Part shown: piece by piece, positions 60,334-64,000 of the stretch | How positions within the stretch are numbered: position 1 is the first letter of the stretch | How the letters are laid out: each line of letters opens with the position of its first letter | Source: an uncultured Lachnospiraceae bacterium | GTDB taxonomy: Bacteria; Bacillota; Clostridia; Lachnospirales; Lachnospiraceae | Length of the DNA stretch: 64,000 nt | NCBI GenBank assembly: GCA_910588655.1 | Contig: CAJUPJ010000006.1 | Span: 67,660-131,659, forward strand | Direction: 5' to 3' | Notes under the pieces: generated by a model | The model's input: only the letters and a program-made list of their open reading frames with translations | Database searches by the model: none | Told to the model about the DNA's origin: nothing | Program-made: the position numbers and the translations under genes

Positions 60334-60458
60334 AATAATCCCCCATTCCGCCACCTTATGCTGGCAGCATAAATAATTTAGTGGTTAATATTTTGCCGGC
60401 AAATGCCTGCCCGTTTTGAATAATTGTAGTATATCCTGCTGCAATATAGTTTTGTTGC

Positions 60459-60490
60459 AAAATATCCATTATTTATATTAAAATATCCAT
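60459..60490 (+). promoter_or_regulatory. Direct repeats, candidate AraC-type operator
   Basis: AAAATATCCAT occurs at 60459-60469 and again at 60480-60490, 21 bp (two helical turns) apart on the same face. They lie between the divergent GH13 and AraC genes, the arrangement used by AraC-family activators. Confidence 0.55.
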
Positions 60491-60549
60491 ATAAACAGAC
60501 AGGATAAAGAAACAGAAGACTAAAATAATATATGGAAGGGGAAACAGGC

Positions 60550-61419
60550 ATGGCAAGAGGAAAAGAGTTACAAGAAACAAGAAAACAAGGTACACCAATG
60601 CATCCTTTAAAAATATACAAAATGTATGATGTTAATGGAAAAATTGATGTACCATACCACTGGCATGATAATGTAGAAATATTATGGATACAAAAAGGCA
60701 GGCTTTCACTTATGGTAAAGGATGTTTTATATACAGGCAGACAAGGAGATGTTTTTTATATTAACCCGCGTGAACTTCATGGGATGAATTCCCTGACACA
60801 TGACTGCACTTACCTGGCCTTTATTTTCCCGTTGCAATGGCTGCAATTTGCACAGGCGGACGAGGCAGGAGAGAAGTATTTAAAACCACTTGGGCAAATG
60901 GGGACATATATTATAAACTGCCTGCCTGCACAGACAGCAGAGGGTGCTGTTAAAGTTTTAAAGGAAATTTATTTACTTTACCAGGAAGATGGGGAGGGTG
61001 CATGGCTTGGGATTAAGGCAGGGATGTTACTTTTTTATTACTATATCTACAGGGACAGGCTGGCAAGCCGCAGGCAGGAAAATTCTGCATGTATGGACAC
61101 GCTTATGGAAATTTCGCTATATATACAGGAAAACTGCCAGTATCCGCTTACATTAAAAATGCTGGGGGATAAATTCCATATGTCGCCAAAATATTTTAGT
61201 GTGTATTTCCAGAAACATTTTGCAAGAAACTTTTCAGATTACCTTATGGCAGTACGGATAGAAAATGCAAAGAAAATACTGGCGGCTACAGATGCTGGCA
61301 TGGAACTTGTTGCACAGCAGTCTGGTTTTTCCAGCAGCAGTTACTTTATAAGGGTATTTAAGGAAACATCAGGAATAACACCAGGACAATACCGCAGGGA
61401 ATTTACAGGCAGGCATTAA
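60550..61419 (+). CDS. AraC-family transcriptional regulator
   Basis: A 289-aa regulator. The N-terminal cupin ligand domain has VPYHWHDNVEILWIQKG (about 36-52) and GDVFYINPRELHGM (about 66-79). The C-terminal pair of helix-turn-helix motifs is LTLKMLGDKFHMSPKYFSVY and FSSSSYFIRVFKETSGITPG (about 200-285). It probably senses a sugar and activates the divergent GH13 gene and perhaps the downstream MglB-MglA genes. The start at 60550 is set by GGAAGGGG 8 nt upstream. Confidence 0.92.
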   Translation: MARGKELQETRKQGTPMHPLKIYKMYDVNGKIDVPYHWHDNVEILWIQKGRLSLMVKDVLYTGRQGDVFYINPRELHGMNSLTHDCTYLAFIFPLQWLQFAQADEAGEKYLKPLGQMGTYIINCLPAQTAEGAVKVLKEIYLLYQEDGEGAWLGIKAGMLLFYYYIYRDRLASRRQENSACMDTLMEISLYIQENCQYPLTLKMLGDKFHMSPKYFSVYFQKHFARNFSDYLMAVRIENAKKILAATDAGMELVAQQSGFSSSSYFIRVFKETSGITPGQYRREFTGRH

Positions 61420-61635
61420 AAATGCTGCAATAGTGGCAATATGCTGTTATATGGCAAAATGCTGGTAAAACGATATTATTTTATAGAAAATATTGTTAAA
61501 TACTACTAATAAAAATCTTAAAAATTTCAATGACCAGAGAAAAATATTCTATGTTTTCTTCCTGTTACTTTTTATATACTGTCACTATCAACAAAGAACA
61601 CATATAAACGTGTCAAGAGAAGGGAGAAAAAACGT
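61420..61635. other. Leader/promoter region of the mglB-like gene, no clear motif
   Basis: AT-rich. TATACT near 61575 could be a -10 element without a good -35, as for activator-dependent promoters. No catabolite-response element matching the usual consensus was seen. Confidence 0.3.
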
Positions 61636-62940
61636 ATGAAGAAAAAAATTATTTCAATGACAATGGCAGCAGTTCTTGGTCTTTCACTGGCTGGATGTGG
61701 TTCTGGCCCTGATAATGCATCATCAGGCGGCAAGGATACCAGCAGCAGTAGCAGTAACAGTAAAGGTTCATCATCAGAGGTGGCAAACAAGGATAAACCT
61801 TTAGTTTGGTTTAACCGCCAGCCATCTAACAGCTCTACAGGCGAACTTGATATGACAGCACTGTCATACAATGACAAGACATATTATGTAGGGTTTGATG
61901 CAAACCAGGGTGCAGAACTCCAGGGTACAATGGTAAGCGATTATATCAAAGATAATATTGATAAAATCGACCGCAATGGTGATGGTGTAATAGGTTATGT
62001 ACTTGCTATCGGTGATATAGGGCATAACGACTCTATTGCACGTACAAGGGGTGTACGTAAGGCACTTGGTACAGGTGTTGAAAAAGATGGTGATATTAAC
62101 AGTGAACCAGTAGGTACAAATACAGATGGCTCAGCTTCTGCTGTAAAGGACGGGGAGATTGAAGCAGGCGGAAAGAAATATGTAGTACGTGAACTTGCTT
62201 CCCAGGAAATGAAGAACTCAGCAGGTGCAACATGGGATGCGGCTACAGCAGGTAATGCAATCGGCACATGGTCATCATCATTTGGTGACAGCATTGACGT
62301 AGTAGTATCAAACAATGACGGCATGGGAATGTCAATGTTTAATGCATGGTCAAAAGATAATAAAGTACCTACATTTGGATATGATGCTAACAATGATGCA
62401 GTTGCTGCAATCGCAGATGGTTACGGCGGGACAATAAGCCAGCACGCAGATGTACAGGCATACCTTACATTACGTGTACTCCGTAATGCACTTGATGGTG
62501 CTGAAATTGATTCAGGTATTGGCAAAGAGGATGATGCAGGCAATGTACTTTCCAGCGACGTATATGTATACAATGAAGAACAGCGTTCTTATTATGCATT
62601 AAACGTTGCAGTTACAGCTGAAAATTACCAGGATTTCACAGACTCCACAAAAGTTTTTGAACCTGTATCAAAACAGCTTGACAGCGGCTCACATCCTTCA
62701 AAGAAAGTATGGCTGAATATTTATAATGCTTCTGATAACTTCTTAAGCTCCACATACCAGCCGCTTCTCCAGAATTATGATGACCTTCTTAACCTGGAAG
62801 TTGATTACATCGGTGGTGACGGACAGACAGAATCTAACATTACAAACCGCCTTGGAAACCCAGGACAGTATGATGCATTTGCTATTAACATGGTTAAAAT
62901 AGATAATGCAGCTTCATATACAGCTTTACTTAACCAGTAA
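61636..62940 (+). CDS. mglB: MglB-type galactose/glucose-binding lipoprotein
   Basis: A 434-aa extracellular sugar-binding lipoprotein. The lipobox LSLAGC (Cys21) is followed by a Ser-rich linker (about 25-50) and a periplasmic-binding fold of the MglB type: QGTMVSDYIKDNI, the calcium-loop-like DRNGDGVIGYV (about 117-127), DVVVSNNDGMGMSMFNA and TFGYDANNDAVAAIADG. It delivers galactose, glucose or a related sugar to the ABC importer whose ATPase follows 89 bp later. A stem-loop between them may keep binding-protein mRNA in excess. AGAGAAGGGAG precedes the start. Confidence 0.92.
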   Translation: MKKKIISMTMAAVLGLSLAGCGSGPDNASSGGKDTSSSSSNSKGSSSEVANKDKPLVWFNRQPSNSSTGELDMTALSYNDKTYYVGFDANQGAELQGTMVSDYIKDNIDKIDRNGDGVIGYVLAIGDIGHNDSIARTRGVRKALGTGVEKDGDINSEPVGTNTDGSASAVKDGEIEAGGKKYVVRELASQEMKNSAGATWDAATAGNAIGTWSSSFGDSIDVVVSNNDGMGMSMFNAWSKDNKVPTFGYDANNDAVAAIADGYGGTISQHADVQAYLTLRVLRNALDGAEIDSGIGKEDDAGNVLSSDVYVYNEEQRSYYALNVAVTAENYQDFTDSTKVFEPVSKQLDSGSHPSKKVWLNIYNASDNFLSSTYQPLLQNYDDLLNLEVDYIGGDGQTESNITNRLGNPGQYDAFAINMVKIDNAASYTALLNQ

Positions 62941-62976
62941 TACCATTTAGGTATTTCAGGCACAAAACAGGTTTTA

Positions 62977-63000
62977 AGGGCGTGCTTTGCGGCACGCCCT
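62977..63000 (+). promoter_or_regulatory. Intercistronic stem-loop between mglB and mglA
   Basis: AGGGCGTGC pairs with GCACGCCCT (9 bp, 6-nt loop) without a T-run. Such stems protect the upstream binding-protein mRNA from 3' decay and set the protein ratio. Confidence 0.7.
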
Positions 63001-63029
63001 GGAAAGAATAATAAATGAGGTAGCGGACA

Positions 63030-63977
63030 ATGGCAAATAACAAAGATGATATTGTTTTATCAATACACGGCATGAGCAAGTCATTTGGCAGGAACCGTGT
63101 TCTTGACCATATAAACCTCGATGTTAAACGTGGAACTGTTATGGGTCTTATGGGTGAAAATGGTGCTGGTAAATCAACAATGATGAAATGCCTTTTTGGT
63201 ACATACCAGAAAGATGAGGGTACTATTTTCCTGGATGGAAAGGAAACCAACTTTTCAGGGCCTAAAGATGCCCTTGAAAATGGCGTTGCAATGGTACACC
63301 AGGAATTAAACCAGTGTCTTGAAAGAAATGTAATGGATAACTTGTTCCTTGGACGTTATCCTGTTAATTCTTTTGGTGTGGTTGATGAAGGCAGAATGAA
63401 AAAAGAAGCTTCTGAACTTTTCAGGAAGCTTGGAATGACAGTAAACCTTACCCAGCCTATGCGTAATATGTCTGTGTCACAACGCCAGATGTGTGAGATT
63501 GCCAAGGCTATTTCCTATAATTCAAAAGTAATCGTACTTGACGAACCTACTTCTTCACTTACAGTACAGGAAGTAGATAAACTTTTTGAAATGATGAGGA
63601 TGTTAAAAGAACAAGGGATTGCCCTTGTTTATATTTCACATAAAATGGATGAAATTTTTGAGATTTGTGATGAGATATCTGTACTGCGTGATGGCAACCT
63701 GGTTATGACAAAGAGCAGTAAAGAAACTGATATGAATGAACTGATTGCGGCTATGGTTGGACGTTCACTTGAAAACCGTTTCCCGCCAGTTGATAATACA
63801 CCTAAGGATGCTATTTTATCTATACAGCATCTTTCTACAAAGTTTGAACCTTATTTGCAGGATGTTTCATTTGATGTAAAAGAAGGGGAAATTTTTGGAT
63901 TGTACGGCCTTGTAGGGGCTGGACGTACAGAACTTCTGGAAACCATTTCCACCTGTGCGGTTGAAAAAATAAAATAA
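63030..63977 (+). CDS. mglA: MglA-type sugar ABC ATPase, broken after the first domain
   Basis: The first ABC domain is complete: Walker A GENGAGKST (about 45-53), Q-loop VAMVHQELNQC, signature MSVSQRQM, Walker B VIVLDEPTSSL and switch His in YISHKMDE. The second domain begins normally (GEIFGLYGLVGAGRTELLE) but after ETIS the frame departs from the family and stops at 63977, giving 315 aa instead of about 500. The last 50 bases of the window are unusually AT-rich. Either an insertion, a frameshift or an assembly edge breaks the gene here. The permease gene mglC would be expected beyond. Confidence 0.85.
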   Translation: MANNKDDIVLSIHGMSKSFGRNRVLDHINLDVKRGTVMGLMGENGAGKSTMMKCLFGTYQKDEGTIFLDGKETNFSGPKDALENGVAMVHQELNQCLERNVMDNLFLGRYPVNSFGVVDEGRMKKEASELFRKLGMTVNLTQPMRNMSVSQRQMCEIAKAISYNSKVIVLDEPTSSLTVQEVDKLFEMMRMLKEQGIALVYISHKMDEIFEICDEISVLRDGNLVMTKSSKETDMNELIAAMVGRSLENRFPPVDNTPKDAILSIQHLSTKFEPYLQDVSFDVKEGEIFGLYGLVGAGRTELLETISTCAVEKIK

Positions 63978-64000
63978 TGAAATCAATTAAAAATAAAAAT

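Noticed and set aside
1..64000. CRISPR array, tRNA, rRNA or prophage genes
   Set aside because: No regularly spaced direct repeats, no tRNA T-loop context, and no phage or transposase genes were recognised; the only repeats are the palindromic family, the GH25 linker and local operator repeats.

Overview
The window looks like chromosome of a low-GC, anaerobic, Gram-positive Clostridia member, most likely a Lachnospiraceae gut bacterium. Supporting signs are AT-rich spacers with strong GGAGG ribosome sites, a class III (glycyl-radical) ribonucleotide reductase, SpoVT and CotS-type sporulation-lineage proteins, a PadR-DUF2812 pair, ATP-dependent PEP carboxykinase and pentose/glycogen genes. The family assignment is inference; no rRNA or tRNA gene is present to test it.

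Layout. 0-3 kb: a pentose module on the minus strand (COG2407-type sugar isomerase, then xylulokinase cut by the window edge). 3-10 kb: orphan cheD, an AgrC-like kinase and LytTR regulator flanking short candidate ORFs, a DUF4846 protein, an AIM24-family protein, an HD hydrolase and a candidate structured RNA near 9.8 kb. 10.7-15.7 kb: an FtsX-type ABC transporter with its own two-component system. 15.8-18.1 kb: nrdD behind tandem NrdR-like boxes. 18-34.7 kb: membrane proteins, pckA, a CotS-like protein, a PEGA lipoprotein, phosphoglucomutase, glgB, a modular GH25 lysozyme, PadR-DUF2812 with a 30-aa membrane peptide, and a DUF362 protein. 34.8-41.9 kb: a large RND transporter with a coiled-coil insert, spoVT and a TSUP transporter.

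42.1-50.0 kb: the most interesting protein-coding system. An AT-rich, co-directional block holds a Bce-like response regulator and kinase, a BceB-like permease, a radical SAM/SPASM maturase, two unannotated short Cys-containing peptides sharing an N-terminal pattern, a dedicated ABC exporter and a BceA-like ATPase. It reads as a self-contained radical-SAM RiPP (ribosomal peptide) cluster with sensing, maturation, export and immunity. A decayed LacI-type regulator lies at its right edge.

51.1-54.7 kb is a ydjIHGF-like envelope-stress operon (SPFH, TPM, zinc-ribbon, PspA). 55.2-56.4 kb is rpsF-ssb-rpsR. 56.7-58.6 kb is a YtrA-like GntR/ABC operon. 58.8-64.0 kb handles sugars: a GH13 alpha-glucosidase, a divergent AraC regulator, an MglB-type lipoprotein and an MglA-type ATPase whose frame breaks near the window end.

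Dispersed through the spacers (10.3, 18.1, 19.5, 31.1, 33.4, 54.8 kb) is a family of large palindromic repeats with related terminal inverted repeats. The full-length copies share a conserved asymmetric core whose helices differ in sequence yet stay paired. This compensatory pattern suggests a folded RNA or single-stranded DNA element and is the best candidate here for an undescribed non-coding element.
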